62,016 nucleotides of DNA from Ignavibacteriota bacterium (GCA_003158475.1 PMJR01000069.1:1-62016); one strand, 5' to 3'. Positions 1 through 9,117 are shown, counted from the first letter of the stretch. Numbers and translations are program-made. The notes: generated from the letters alone by a model not told the origin.

Positions 1-120
1 GCCGTCCCCCAGGCGTTCCCCCCACCCTTCTCTGTTCGTATACCCATCCTTCGCTGAGCTTGCTTATCCCGCAATTCCTCGACTGGCAGCGGAAGAACTG
101 CATACGAGAAATACCCAAAT

Positions 121-138
121 CGTTAAACCGGTTTAACG
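121..138. promoter_or_regulatory. Perfect 18-bp palindrome CGTTAAACCGGTTTAACG, LacI-family-operator-like
   Basis: Sequence equals its own reverse complement; central CG flanked by AAAC/GTTT as in many LacI-family operators. Confidence 0.45.
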
Positions 139-409
139 GCTCGACATTCTCGGCCACCCCCTATCTTCTCCTTTCTCCTTGTTTTGGATTCTGCTGATAA
201 AATTTGGAAGCCGGAAGAACCCTCAGATGGACGCCGAAGGAAAGAACCAGCTCCCTTGCACCCGAAAAGACCCGGCAAGGAGTCGGGGAGAGGAACGGGT
301 GCTTCTTTTGTCTCGGATAAATTCGGGGGACCGGAGAGCCGCCGGCCCCCCTGGCGCGCGAATAGGAGCCCCGGTGGTACGGCCGGGGTGAACGCGCCAC
401 TTTCATTTA

Positions 410-784
410 CTATGAGCTCCGGCCGTTCAAACGAGCCTCATACTGAGCCCATGATTCACCGGGCCGGGCATCTTGAGGCATCCACGAGGCGGGGATTCGA
501 ATGTCATGTGTCGCGATTCGTGAGAGAACGTTACTGACGGCTTGGGCATCTGTGAGCAAGTCTTTCAGCTTCGGGTCAGTATACCGGTCCCGCGTGGCAC
601 GCTCCTGGGCATACAGAACGATTCTGTCCCTCGGCGGGAGGGTGGTGTTCTCTCTGGTTTGTGTCGGAATGATTTTCAGTTGCGGCATGATGACTTCCTT
701 TCCTTTGATAGAAAATTGTCGCGTTGATTCGTTGTGACACTGACAAACTTCTTGATAGCATCGGACGCATATTGTCGGCTGCAT
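410..784 (-). CDS. Small hypothetical protein of mobile element (actual start possibly internal, at MPQLKIIPTQ)
   Basis: ORF co-directional with neighbouring element genes. Confidence 0.5.
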   Translation of the reverse strand: MQPTICVRCYQEVCQCHNESTRQFSIKGKEVIMPQLKIIPTQTRENTTLPPRDRIVLYAQERATRDRYTDPKLKDLLTDAQAVSNVLSRIATHDIRIPASWMPQDARPGESWAQYEARLNGRSS

Positions 785-787
785 GAT

Positions 788-1285
788 TCAGTACCTCCTT
801 AACTGCTCAAGCACATTCTGCACGCCCGGTTGCCACGCCAGGACCTTCGCCAGCGACTGCTCTATCGCGTCCGCCGACGACTTGATGAGGACCGGAAGCT
901 GTATAAGACGACCCTGGAGCTCGTCCACCTCTCGCTGCGCTTCTTCCGCCTGCTTTGCGAGCTTCGCTGCTCGGGCAATCGCCGGCCCAATCTTGTCCTT
1001 GATGCCTTTGAATTCCGGGACGAGGGGCTTCCCCTCCGCAACGTCCCGAGCGTAGCTACTCATCCTGTTCGCAAGATCCGTGAAGAACGATGGGGGATAA
1101 ACCACCCGCCACTCTTTTGGGAATTCAACCTCGGGAGCCTCCGTCTTTGCGTTCTCAATCATTGCAATCGCGGCTTTGAATTCATCCTCGGCACGTTTCA
1201 CAATTCGCGCGTCGAATTCGTTCCGGTTCCTTTCGTCCTCTATCTGTTCCTCGGTTTTCTCTGTGTCCTCTTCTACGGGGTACAT
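788..1285 (-). CDS. Hypothetical charged/coiled-coil-like protein of mobile element (MYPVEEDTEKTEEQ...)
   Basis: ORF track 788..1630; internal ATG at 1285 gives a coherent hydrophilic protein spaced from the next ORF. Confidence 0.55.
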   Translation of the reverse strand: MYPVEEDTEKTEEQIEDERNRNEFDARIVKRAEDEFKAAIAMIENAKTEAPEVEFPKEWRVVYPPSFFTDLANRMSSYARDVAEGKPLVPEFKGIKDKIGPAIARAAKLAKQAEEAQREVDELQGRLIQLPVLIKSSADAIEQSLAKVLAWQPGVQNVLEQLRRY

Positions 1286-1329
1286 GCTGATTCTCCTTTT
1301 TGTGGTTTCTGATTGTGAAAGTTCGGTTT

Positions 1330-1842
1330 CTATATTGCGCTGACAACAACCTCGGGGGCCAACGGCTGATAGTCCAAATACCACGCAATCACGCCGCTGT
1401 TTGCCGCGGTCGAATTGAAAATCAAGGTGCCTATGGGAAGCAAGAACCGCGTATCGTCGGTCAGAACCGGATCTATCATTGCCGCGCCCGCTGCCAGTAG
1501 AGTAAGTGCGCCAGTGGCGCCAACAAAACGGATGGAAGTCCCCGCTGCCTTGCTCGCCATAGATACAGCGGTGCTCAGGTTTGTCGTCGTTCCGGGCGTC
1601 ACTGTCGAGTGTCGCAATTGACCATTGCAAGCTGTCCCTCCGGTCACTGTTGTAATGACGCCGCAGAGCCTTGCATAAACAGGACCGCCCTCAATCGTGA
1701 AGAGATTCTGAACGCCGTTCAAAAGGCCACCGTCGGCCTTGGCGACCCGCCTTTGTGCCGTCAAGAGAAAATCCGCCTCATGCACAAAGGGGAAATTCAT
1801 ATCGGGCATTCGGAAGTTTGGTTGTGTTGAAACTAGTGGCAT
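1330..1842 (-). CDS. Putative phage structural (head/tail-like) protein
   Basis: Gly/Thr/Ala-rich beta-type composition ending 'GTLIFNSTAANSGVIAWYLDYQPLAPEVVVSAI', reminiscent of phage structural proteins. Confidence 0.4.
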   Translation of the reverse strand: MPLVSTQPNFRMPDMNFPFVHEADFLLTAQRRVAKADGGLLNGVQNLFTIEGGPVYARLCGVITTVTGGTACNGQLRHSTVTPGTTTNLSTAVSMASKAAGTSIRFVGATGALTLLAAGAAMIDPVLTDDTRFLLPIGTLIFNSTAANSGVIAWYLDYQPLAPEVVVSAI

Positions 1843-1881
1843 TGTAAACCTCGTTATGATGTTGTGAATGGGAAATTGAAT

Positions 1882-2370
1882 TCAGAATCCCTTGCGGTCC
1901 AAAAACTCCCGGACTGTCTCCATTTGAGGAAAATCTGCTGACCCCTTGCGGTCGTTGATGGGGCGTGTCCCGTTTTCATCCCGAACGTACCGCGTTTGGC
2001 CGATCATAAAGTAAACGAGCTCCAGTTTGGGTTTCTCCGGTCGAACAATCTCCGAATCAACTATCCCCTGCATGTTCTCCGGCAACGGATAGTCCGAGAG
2101 CAGCGGGTTCTCATCTTCCTTCTTGCCGATCTCTGCGAGGCGCTTGCGCATCTCGGCCTCTTCGTCCATCCGTTTGTATTTAAGCTCCATTTCTGCCAAC
2201 CATGCCCGCTTCTCGGGGGACACATCAATAACGATCTCTTCCGCGCCAGGATCATGGACGAAGGGCTGTCCGTCCTCGGTCAGCCCGCCAATGATGATTT
2301 CAAAGGATTGTTTCTGCCTTGGTTTTAGGCGGTCTTCCACGCGTGAAACACGAAACCCAAGCCACGTCAT
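1882..2370 (-). CDS. Hypothetical protein of mobile element
   Basis: ORF; 4-bp overlap with the upstream ORF 2367..2840. Confidence 0.55.
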   Translation of the reverse strand: MTWLGFRVSRVEDRLKPRQKQSFEIIIGGLTEDGQPFVHDPGAEEIVIDVSPEKRAWLAEMELKYKRMDEEAEMRKRLAEIGKKEDENPLLSDYPLPENMQGIVDSEIVRPEKPKLELVYFMIGQTRYVRDENGTRPINDRKGSADFPQMETVREFLDRKGF

Positions 2371-2840
2371 GATTCCACCTCACTCATATTCGTCTGTTTG
2401 CGTCGGTTTTCTCCGTCAGGGGCAGCCAGGGGTAGAAACATACGGTTTCCCAAAAACGCCCCTATATCTTGTTTCGTTTCAATGGGTTGCAAGGCCGTTT
2501 TTGACTTTCTCAGGAACGCCGCAATCCTCCGCTCCGCGCTCTCGTCACACGCCTGTTGAACGTCGGGATTCTGAGCAAACACACGGCTGAGAATGTCTTC
2601 GTCTGAGTGCGGACCCCTGTCAACGGAAGCACGACGCTGCTCTCTGAGAGCCTGCCAGTCAGTACGAAGAACGCCCTGCGCGAATTTCAGGTCCGCAATA
2701 CAGTCAGGATGAACAGCAATCTCCGTCCCGGACAAGGTTCTGAATTGCTGTGATGGCCGATCCTCTGTGAATTTCCCGCCGCATGCAGCGCACCCGTTGA
2801 CGTTTCTGACCTGGCGATACCTTTTGATCCTTCTCATCAC
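2367..2840 (-). CDS. Hypothetical protein with N-terminal CxxC...HxxC zinc-ribbon-like motif
   Basis: CAACGGKF...VHPDC motif; overlaps the next ORF by 4 bp. Confidence 0.5.
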   Translation of the reverse strand: MMRRIKRYRQVRNVNGCAACGGKFTEDRPSQQFRTLSGTEIAVHPDCIADLKFAQGVLRTDWQALREQRRASVDRGPHSDEDILSRVFAQNPDVQQACDESAERRIAAFLRKSKTALQPIETKQDIGAFLGNRMFLPLAAPDGENRRKQTNMSEVES

Positions 2841-2865
2841 CTACCTCCCATTGATTCACATTAAC

Positions 2866-2911
2866 GCGGTGCCAGTACACCAAAGGCCGACACTAGCCTA
2901 TCTGGCACCGC
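2866..2911. repeat. Intergenic inverted repeat GCGGTGCCAG / CTGGCACCGC with nested AGGC/GCCT
   Basis: 10-bp perfect arms at 2866-2875 and 2902-2911. Confidence 0.6.
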
Positions 2912-3051
2912 CCGCGGACGGCAAAAGGGGAGCGCTCGTTCTCCCAGAACCGCCGTCCGGCGAGTATCATCAAGACAATTTCAATACAATGGCCCATTTG
3001 CTTCAATTTCGCGCCCGAATCAGCCACCAAAACGGTGGAAATACATCCCCC

Positions 3052-3363
3052 CTATTTCTTCCCCGGGAGGGTTTTCTCAAGTGCTGCCAGGCGCCGCTCC
3101 AATTCGCTGACCTCTATCGACTTCAAGAGAAGGTTGCTCGCGTAGCAATACTTGTAGCAATCCCCCGAATTGATCTTCCCCTGAACCGCCTGGCGAATCA
3201 CCCGGGCCTGAAATGCCCGCACGTGCTCAGCGGTCCGCAGCGGTACGCGGTGCCACGCGTCGGGGCGGTAAGTCGGCGCGGCCGGGGATGCGTTCACTTC
3301 TTTCCCATCATTCTGGGCGGGATTCAATCCTTTTCCCTCTTCCGTTTCGGTTTTCTTGCTCAC
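3052..3363 (-). CDS. Hypothetical protein of mobile element
   Basis: ORF in the same strand array. Confidence 0.45.
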   Translation of the reverse strand: MSKKTETEEGKGLNPAQNDGKEVNASPAAPTYRPDAWHRVPLRTAEHVRAFQARVIRQAVQGKINSGDCYKYCYASNLLLKSIEVSELERRLAALEKTLPGKK

Positions 3364-3524
3364 GTTTCAAAGTCCATTCTCGTAGATGATCGTACACCTC
3401 AAAGCGTTTTTCACTTGGTCTTTGAATCTGAGATCTCACCCTAGGGTTACTAGGGTTACTATCTCACCCCGTTTCCATATCCTTCAAACATTAGGGGCTC
3501 CTAAGAGAACTTTCAGGAAATGGG

Positions 3525-5249
3525 TCAAGATGATAACCCTAATAACCCATCATCGGCCTTGATCCCCAAATTCACCCAGAATTTCCGGTTTGCCTTTCCG
3601 GCTTTAAGCTTGAAGCCTTTTTCCCGGACGGCCTCGGTGAAGGCCCGTTGTCCAATCTGTCCGCCCCATTCCTTGAAAGCTTCGTGAAGATCCTTCGTGG
3701 AGGACTGTCCCGGGATAGTGCAACATTCATCCAAGAACTGTCCTACGGTGTCACTATCCTGGCGATATTCTTCCGTGGCCGATCGTACACAAACCGGGAC
3801 ATTTTTCAGCCCTTGCTTGCGGTACTCAGCCAGGCCGACAAGCGCCCAATTCAGAATTCCGGGCAGGTCCTTCCGCATCTCCTTCAAAATTTCACTTTGC
3901 TCCCGCTGCTCTTCTTCGGGGATGATAACCTGGAAGGGAATAAGCAAGATACGACGCCACACGGCCCAATCAGTACCGTAAATAACGGGCCGATGATTGC
4001 CATGCAGCCAGAACTTGAAAGTCGGAGCGAAGGAAAAAGATTCGTGGAAGAGGTGGCGGGCCGTGACCGTATCGCCACCGGTCAACTGTTTGGTTTTTGT
4101 CTCTGCAAGTCGCCGTCCCTGCTCGATCTCCGAAAGGACTACCATCCGGGCCCCGCGGAGTCTCGCCTTGTCAATTGGAATCGGATCTGTCTTTTGGTGC
4201 ATAATCATTTCCGAGGGCGCGGCCTGGTAGTAATCTCCGAAGAGCATCTTAAGAATCTCAAAAAACGTGCTCTTGCCGTTTGCACCCTGACCGTGACCGA
4301 AGAAAATCTTTTGAGCATCGACCGAGCCGGTGAGCGAGTATCCTACCCCCCTTTGGAGAAACGCCACGAGCTCCGGATTCCCCCGAAAGATCTTATTCAG
4401 GAATTCATCCCAATGTGGACACGTTGCACTTTCTTGGTATTCTACTCCCGCGGTTTTGGTGCAGAGTCTACGGTGATCGTGAGGGAGGAAATTCCCCGTC
4501 CGGAGATCTATCATTCCGTTCTGCAAATTCATGAGCCATGGGTCCCGGTCGAATTCGTCACCCTTCAGACTTATTGATGGGATGCTCTGAGCCGAAAGCA
4601 ATGCGTTCTTTTGGTAGTGATAACCTTCAGAGGCTAATGCCCACTTCCCAAGCTGCTCTCGTTTTTTGGTGTCGCTTTCAGCCTGTGCTTCAGTGTAGAT
4701 CCCCCGGGCGGCCTCCTTCATCATTTCCCGCGTCGTTCCGTTTTCATCATAACGCCACGCGGTCCCGTCCCATACCAACCATTTCTCCGCAGCGTTATCA
4801 TATCGTACATGGGAACCGAACCGGGCAACAAATCGCTGCGCGTTTCCCATGTCGGAGCATGAAAACTTGATTGCGTCGAATTTCGGATTAAGAAGCCTCT
4901 CCCCTGCTATGCTCCACGACCCATTGAGATATATTCCCGATGAAAGGATTTCATCTATGGCCTCCGGATATTTGCTTGCCGATGGATCAAATGTGTTTCC
5001 CTGAATGACCGCGACTTGAATCTCCTCATAGATGCTCCGGTATTTCGAGACTTGGAAAATCGCCGCGGTGTATCCTTCAAGCGCCGCAAGTGTCTGTTTG
5101 GCCGGGTCCTCTATGGTCGTTCTCAGCCAGTCCCTTTCGAGGGTCTCGCGGTCTGGAATACTTAGGATCTCTCCGATTGCAGTCATCTTACACCCGACAA
5201 ATAAAAAGCCTCGGCGCCGGGGGTCGAGGACCGGCACCAAGGCAAACAT
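3525..5249 (-). CDS. Phage/plasmid primase-helicase, D5/P4 family (DNA primase C-terminal plus SF3-like helicase)
   Basis: 'FFGHGQGANGKSTFFEILKMLFGDYY' Walker A-type motif; 'RGARMVVLSEIEQGRRLAETKTKQLTGGDTVTARHLFHESFSFAPTFKFWLHGNHRPVI', typical of the P4/D5 helicase C-terminus. Confidence 0.92.
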   Translation of the reverse strand: MFALVPVLDPRRRGFLFVGCKMTAIGEILSIPDRETLERDWLRTTIEDPAKQTLAALEGYTAAIFQVSKYRSIYEEIQVAVIQGNTFDPSASKYPEAIDEILSSGIYLNGSWSIAGERLLNPKFDAIKFSCSDMGNAQRFVARFGSHVRYDNAAEKWLVWDGTAWRYDENGTTREMMKEAARGIYTEAQAESDTKKREQLGKWALASEGYHYQKNALLSAQSIPSISLKGDEFDRDPWLMNLQNGMIDLRTGNFLPHDHRRLCTKTAGVEYQESATCPHWDEFLNKIFRGNPELVAFLQRGVGYSLTGSVDAQKIFFGHGQGANGKSTFFEILKMLFGDYYQAAPSEMIMHQKTDPIPIDKARLRGARMVVLSEIEQGRRLAETKTKQLTGGDTVTARHLFHESFSFAPTFKFWLHGNHRPVIYGTDWAVWRRILLIPFQVIIPEEEQREQSEILKEMRKDLPGILNWALVGLAEYRKQGLKNVPVCVRSATEEYRQDSDTVGQFLDECCTIPGQSSTKDLHEAFKEWGGQIGQRAFTEAVREKGFKLKAGKANRKFWVNLGIKADDGLLGLSS

Positions 5250-5278
5250 CCATTCTCGGCCCTGAATGTCTCATTTCG

Positions 5279-5536
5279 TCACTTCACCGGCGCGGACAAC
5301 ATCCACCGCGTCAATTGGCGTTTCGAGAAATACAATTTCTTCCGCGGCTTGCTACACGGGATTTCTTTCCGCGCCGTGAGCTGGTAGAGTGTGGCAACCG
5401 ATAGTCCGACAATCTCCGCCGCCCTGTCAATCCCGCAGATTTCGTCTGTGCCTTCCTGGGACAAGCGCCGAATCTCACCGAGTTCCTTGCCGACTGAATT
5501 TCTCACTAGCACCTCCATAGAAAACATAAGGACCAT
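5279..5536 (-). CDS. Small HTH DNA-binding protein (AlpA/excisionase-like or Hin-type HTH)
   Basis: 'ICGIDRAAEIVGLSVATLYQLTARKEIPCSKPRKKLYFSKRQLTRWM', typical HTH_17/excisionase-family motif. Confidence 0.8.
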   Translation of the reverse strand: MVLMFSMEVLVRNSVGKELGEIRRLSQEGTDEICGIDRAAEIVGLSVATLYQLTARKEIPCSKPRKKLYFSKRQLTRWMLSAPVK

Positions 5537-5551
5537 CGTCGTCGATGGTCC
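5530..5551. promoter_or_regulatory. Hairpin GGACCATCG-TCGT-CGATGGTCC over the start codon of the HTH gene
   Basis: 9-bp perfect arms, 4-nt loop; the CAT at 5534-5536 is the HTH gene start codon. Confidence 0.6.
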
Positions 5552-5613
5552 AATCTATTAAGAGATGCGTATTAGACTCAAGACAAAAAAACCAAATCGG
5601 GTAAGGTTGAACC

Positions 5614-6339
5614 TTACTCCTTTGAAGCTCGGACCTTTCTCATATATGCACGATACTGTTCCCTGAAAGGCATGAAAGGATAATGTTTCTCTTCCGCGAC
5701 CATCCTGAGGGCGGCCTCTTGCTTCATCCCCTCCTTCCAGAGTAGGTTCACAAGTTCGAAATCTTCCTCGGGGTATTTGGAATGCTTTCCGCTCACAGCG
5801 TCATATCCGCGCCGGAACCCCACCGCCTCTGCCTCGACAAGGGCGCGGACGATCATGGCGTCGAGATTGGCTAGCAGGTTGCGACTATCCGGGGCCACGG
5901 AGTCACTCAGTAGCTTCCGAATCTCCGGGTCGCTGCTCCGGCGCATACTTTTCCATAACTCTTCGATATAATCATGAACACGTGGGCCGTATTTATAATG
6001 TCGGAGTTCCGGCTCTGCTCCCCCGCGCAGAGTTCTCATCTCTTCTTTCGCCCGATCAATTGTCACTCGTTTTGATTCCCAGGAAAGAATGCTCAGATTG
6101 GTTCTCTCAACTAGTGCATCGTAGGTGCCTAGTTCGGGATGCTCTTCGAGATATTTCTTGAGATCTTCCTCGGCTTGTTTCCGCTTCACTTGGGCAGGGG
6201 ATAGTTTTCTCGGACGGCGTTCCTCTTTGACTCTAACCCAACGCCCTCGAACCCGGGCCCAAAGACCCGGACGCTCGGTTGTTCCGCGTTTGGTTGTCTC
6301 GCCTTTGGGTACCCAGCTCCTAGTCCCCTTGAGTATCAT
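5614..6339 (-). CDS. Hypothetical protein of mobile element
   Basis: Coherent 241-aa ORF whose 5' end overlaps the integrase 3' end. Confidence 0.6.
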   Translation of the reverse strand: MILKGTRSWVPKGETTKRGTTERPGLWARVRGRWVRVKEERRPRKLSPAQVKRKQAEEDLKKYLEEHPELGTYDALVERTNLSILSWESKRVTIDRAKEEMRTLRGGAEPELRHYKYGPRVHDYIEELWKSMRRSSDPEIRKLLSDSVAPDSRNLLANLDAMIVRALVEAEAVGFRRGYDAVSGKHSKYPEEDFELVNLLWKEGMKQEAALRMVAEEKHYPFMPFREQYRAYMRKVRASKE

Positions 6340-7421
6340 TTGTCACCTCCCAGGTCAAGCCGCGGGAGCATTTGAACCGCTGCGATCTTGGCCTTGTCGC
6401 TGACACTTGCATATATTTCCGTAGTCCGGATATTCGCATGGCCTAATAGTTTCGAGATTTCGTATACACTAACGCCGCTCCCGATCCCTAGCGTGGCGAA
6501 CGTGTGCCGGGCAACGTGTGTGCCGATTCGTTTGTCTAGTCCCGCCCTTTCTCCCCACTTCCCGAGCGTCCGGTCAATGCTAGGCGTGCGTGGCAGGGTA
6601 AAAACCTCACCCTGTCCGCCGGTAAGCTTCCTCTGTGCTTCGAGAATTTCAAGGGCAGATTGAGACAGGGGAAGGATCTCAGGAGCGCCGGTTTTCTTCT
6701 GAGTGAAGGTGATACAGTCGTTTCGGATCTTGTCCCAAGTCAATTGCCGGATATCGCTTATCCTCATTCCGGTGGCCACCTCGAAGAAGAAAGCGTTGCG
6801 GATATGAGGATTCGCAATTGGGGTCCGCGCGAGCTGGCTCACTTCTTCAAGGGAAAGATAAATCGGAGTTCTCTGGACTGTCTTTGCTGTGACGTAGGCG
6901 GCGGGATTGTCGGAGATCAAGTTTTCCCTTACGGCCTGTCCGAGTGCGGTCTTGATCCCTCCAAGGTAGTGATGGACGGTATTCGGATGGAGCTTTGGCT
7001 TTGCCTTTTCGAGGTGCTTTTTGAAGCCCTCGATCAGCGGCCGGTTTATGTCGGCGAATGAGATATCACCCCCAACGAATTCAGCAAAGTATGTTAGCGC
7101 ATGTTTGTAGGAATCTTTAGTGTTCCGCGTGGCCTTTGTCTCAATCAATTCCTGGACGAATTCGATAAATGACCCATCCTCGAATTGATCGGGTGAAGCG
7201 ATGCCCGTCTGCCTGGCGAATAGTCGGCGGGCATCTTTGAGCTTCTCTTGTGCCCGTTCTCGCGCTGCTGCGTCGTGCTTCTTGTCGCCGGTTAGGATCT
7301 CCCCGGTTTTCTTGATTCGCTGCTCCCACTTCCGTTCTCCCTGGGGCGTGCGTCGGTAGTAACTCAATACGAGCGACTTGCGCCCGGAAGGTAGCTGTCT
7401 TTCCCTGAGAATTACACCCAT
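6336..7421 (-). CDS. Tyrosine recombinase/phage integrase
   Basis: 'ATGMRISDIRQLTWDKI' box I Arg and 'HVARHTFATLGIGSGVSVYEISKLLGHANIRTTEIYA' HxxR...Y; probable ATG start at 7421 within ORF 6336..7484. Confidence 0.95.
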   Translation of the reverse strand: MGVILRERQLPSGRKSLVLSYYRRTPQGERKWEQRIKKTGEILTGDKKHDAAARERAQEKLKDARRLFARQTGIASPDQFEDGSFIEFVQELIETKATRNTKDSYKHALTYFAEFVGGDISFADINRPLIEGFKKHLEKAKPKLHPNTVHHYLGGIKTALGQAVRENLISDNPAAYVTAKTVQRTPIYLSLEEVSQLARTPIANPHIRNAFFFEVATGMRISDIRQLTWDKIRNDCITFTQKKTGAPEILPLSQSALEILEAQRKLTGGQGEVFTLPRTPSIDRTLGKWGERAGLDKRIGTHVARHTFATLGIGSGVSVYEISKLLGHANIRTTEIYASVSDKAKIAAVQMLPRLDLGGDK

Positions 7422-7581
7422 GATATTTCTCCTTGTTTGTTCCCCTTGTGTATTGAATATGTATTGAAAAGGGGAGAAAATCAAGAGAGAAACACTTAAT
7501 AACTAAAAATAAGTGGACAGGGGAATGTATTGACAGGAAGGCGGTTAGGTCGAAATAGCTAAGAATTAAGAGAGATTTATG

Positions 7582-8655
7582 CTATGGAAGAAAGTATCCT
7601 GCAAGTATTGTCCCGACGATATAGACGATAATCAATACTCCTATCCCGGTGAACAGCGGGCTCCTTAGCCCCTTTGCTGACCTCCGGTCCATGAACGGGA
7701 CAAGGGCCCAGAGGGCGATAAGTATCCCTACCGCTGCATTGACCAGCAGTTCCCCGTCAATGCTGAATACAGTCGCCGGGACCATCCTGAGCGTCTGGTA
7801 CAGGGGCAGAAAGTACCACTCGGGTTTCATGCCGGGCGGAGCAGATGCCATCGGATCCGCTTTATCCCCGAGCTCTCTCGGTATCAGCGTTGCCAGCACG
7901 AGGAGAGCTGCAAACCCCAGAAGCCAGGCAATGAGATCCCTGTAGGCGAAGTCCGGGAAGAACGGGATCGGACTCTTATTTGTAACGGTGCCGATGGGGG
8001 CCGAAACACCTGAAAACTGATTAACAAGGAGATGAAAAGAGACTACCAGCAAACCAGTTAAGGGCAGAATGATCACGTGAAGACTGTACATCCTCGTGAG
8101 CGTTTCCTCTCCGACGTATTCTGCACCCTTGACCAGGCTGACTCCCCAGCGGCCGAGCAGCGGAATTGATTTCGGGACTTCCGTACCGATCAGCGTAGCG
8201 AAGTATCCTTTTGTATCCCATGGGAGCAGGTATCCGGTGAACCCGAAACCGAGTACAAGCAGGAGCAGTGCCACCCCTGAGAGCCACATAAGCTCCCTGG
8301 GCCTCCTGTACGCCTTCATCAGGAAGACGCTGAACATGTGTATCAGCAGCATTCCGACCATCAGGTGGGCCGACCAGGCATGCAACGACCGTACGAGCCA
8401 CCCGTGCGGCGTGTCATTGACGATCGTTCGGATGCTCTCGTATGCATGCTCCGGAGCCGGCTGGTAGTAGAACGAAAGAAGTATTCCGGTGATGATCTGC
8501 ACGCAGAAGAAGAAAAGTGTCATCCCCCCGAAATAATACCAGAACGAATGTCTGTGTCTGGGGACTTCCTTTGAAGAAAGAAATGCCACGATTGCAGCGA
8601 GCGGTAACCGATCAAAGAGCCATTGTCGTACGCGGGGAGATCCCATTGGAGACAT
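7582..8655 (-). CDS. Cytochrome b (b6/subunit IV fused type) of bc complex
   Basis: 'VRSLHAWSAHLMVGMLLIHMFSVFL', 'GFGFTGYLLPWDTKGYFATLIGTEVPKSIPLLG', 'PPGMKPEWYFLPLYQTLR'. Confidence 0.95.
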   Translation of the reverse strand: MSPMGSPRVRQWLFDRLPLAAIVAFLSSKEVPRHRHSFWYYFGGMTLFFFCVQIITGILLSFYYQPAPEHAYESIRTIVNDTPHGWLVRSLHAWSAHLMVGMLLIHMFSVFLMKAYRRPRELMWLSGVALLLLVLGFGFTGYLLPWDTKGYFATLIGTEVPKSIPLLGRWGVSLVKGAEYVGEETLTRMYSLHVIILPLTGLLVVSFHLLVNQFSGVSAPIGTVTNKSPIPFFPDFAYRDLIAWLLGFAALLVLATLIPRELGDKADPMASAPPGMKPEWYFLPLYQTLRMVPATVFSIDGELLVNAAVGILIALWALVPFMDRRSAKGLRSPLFTGIGVLIIVYIVGTILAGYFLP

Positions 8656-8667
8656 GAGATGGATTTG

Positions 8668-9117
8668 CTAAATGCGTGTTAAGTATATGGATGGACCGTC
8701 CAGGATCACCCGATACGGAGGAAGCGGCTTCGGGGCCGGTCCCCACGTATTCACCCCGTTCATATCGAACTGGCTTCCGTGGCAGTTGCACCCGAAGTGC
8801 GGCACGGGCGACTCCTGGTACTGGACCACGCAGCCAAGATGCGTACAGCGCGCCGAGAGAGCTCTGAACTGGCCCGCAGGAGTATGTATCAGGAGCACGG
8901 GATCCTTGTTGACACGGACGATCTTCACCGTTCCCTGGGCAAAATCCCGCGTCTGTCCGACGAGGACGGACTCGCGAACGCCCAGCTTTGCTGCAACGGG
9001 CGAAATGTACTGAATGATCATCCCCAGAACAGGAGCAGTGCAGACGGCGCCCCAGACCCCGAGTGCGATCTTCAGAAAGTCGCGCCGTCCGTTCCCTCCT
9101 GCCGGATCTTTGTTCAT
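8668..9117 (-). CDS. Rieske [2Fe-2S] protein of bc complex
   Basis: CTHLGC ... CNCHGS cluster ligands; Tat-like N-terminus 'GRRDFLKIALG'. Confidence 0.95.
   Translation of the reverse strand: MNKDPAGGNGRRDFLKIALGVWGAVCTAPVLGMIIQYISPVAAKLGVRESVLVGQTRDFAQGTVKIVRVNKDPVLLIHTPAGQFRALSARCTHLGCVVQYQESPVPHFGCNCHGSQFDMNGVNTWGPAPKPLPPYRVILDGPSIYLTRI

Larger units (their letters stand above)
410..7484 (-). mobile_element. Integrated satellite/phage-like element; left boundary not defined in window
   Basis: Integrase, HTH, primase-helicase and small ORFs all on one strand, adjacent to housekeeping genes. Confidence 0.75.

Noticed and set aside
161-406. Small ORFs on both strands at the left edge
   Set aside because: Overlapping low-complexity Arg/Pro-rich translations with no motif; the region is treated as non-coding.
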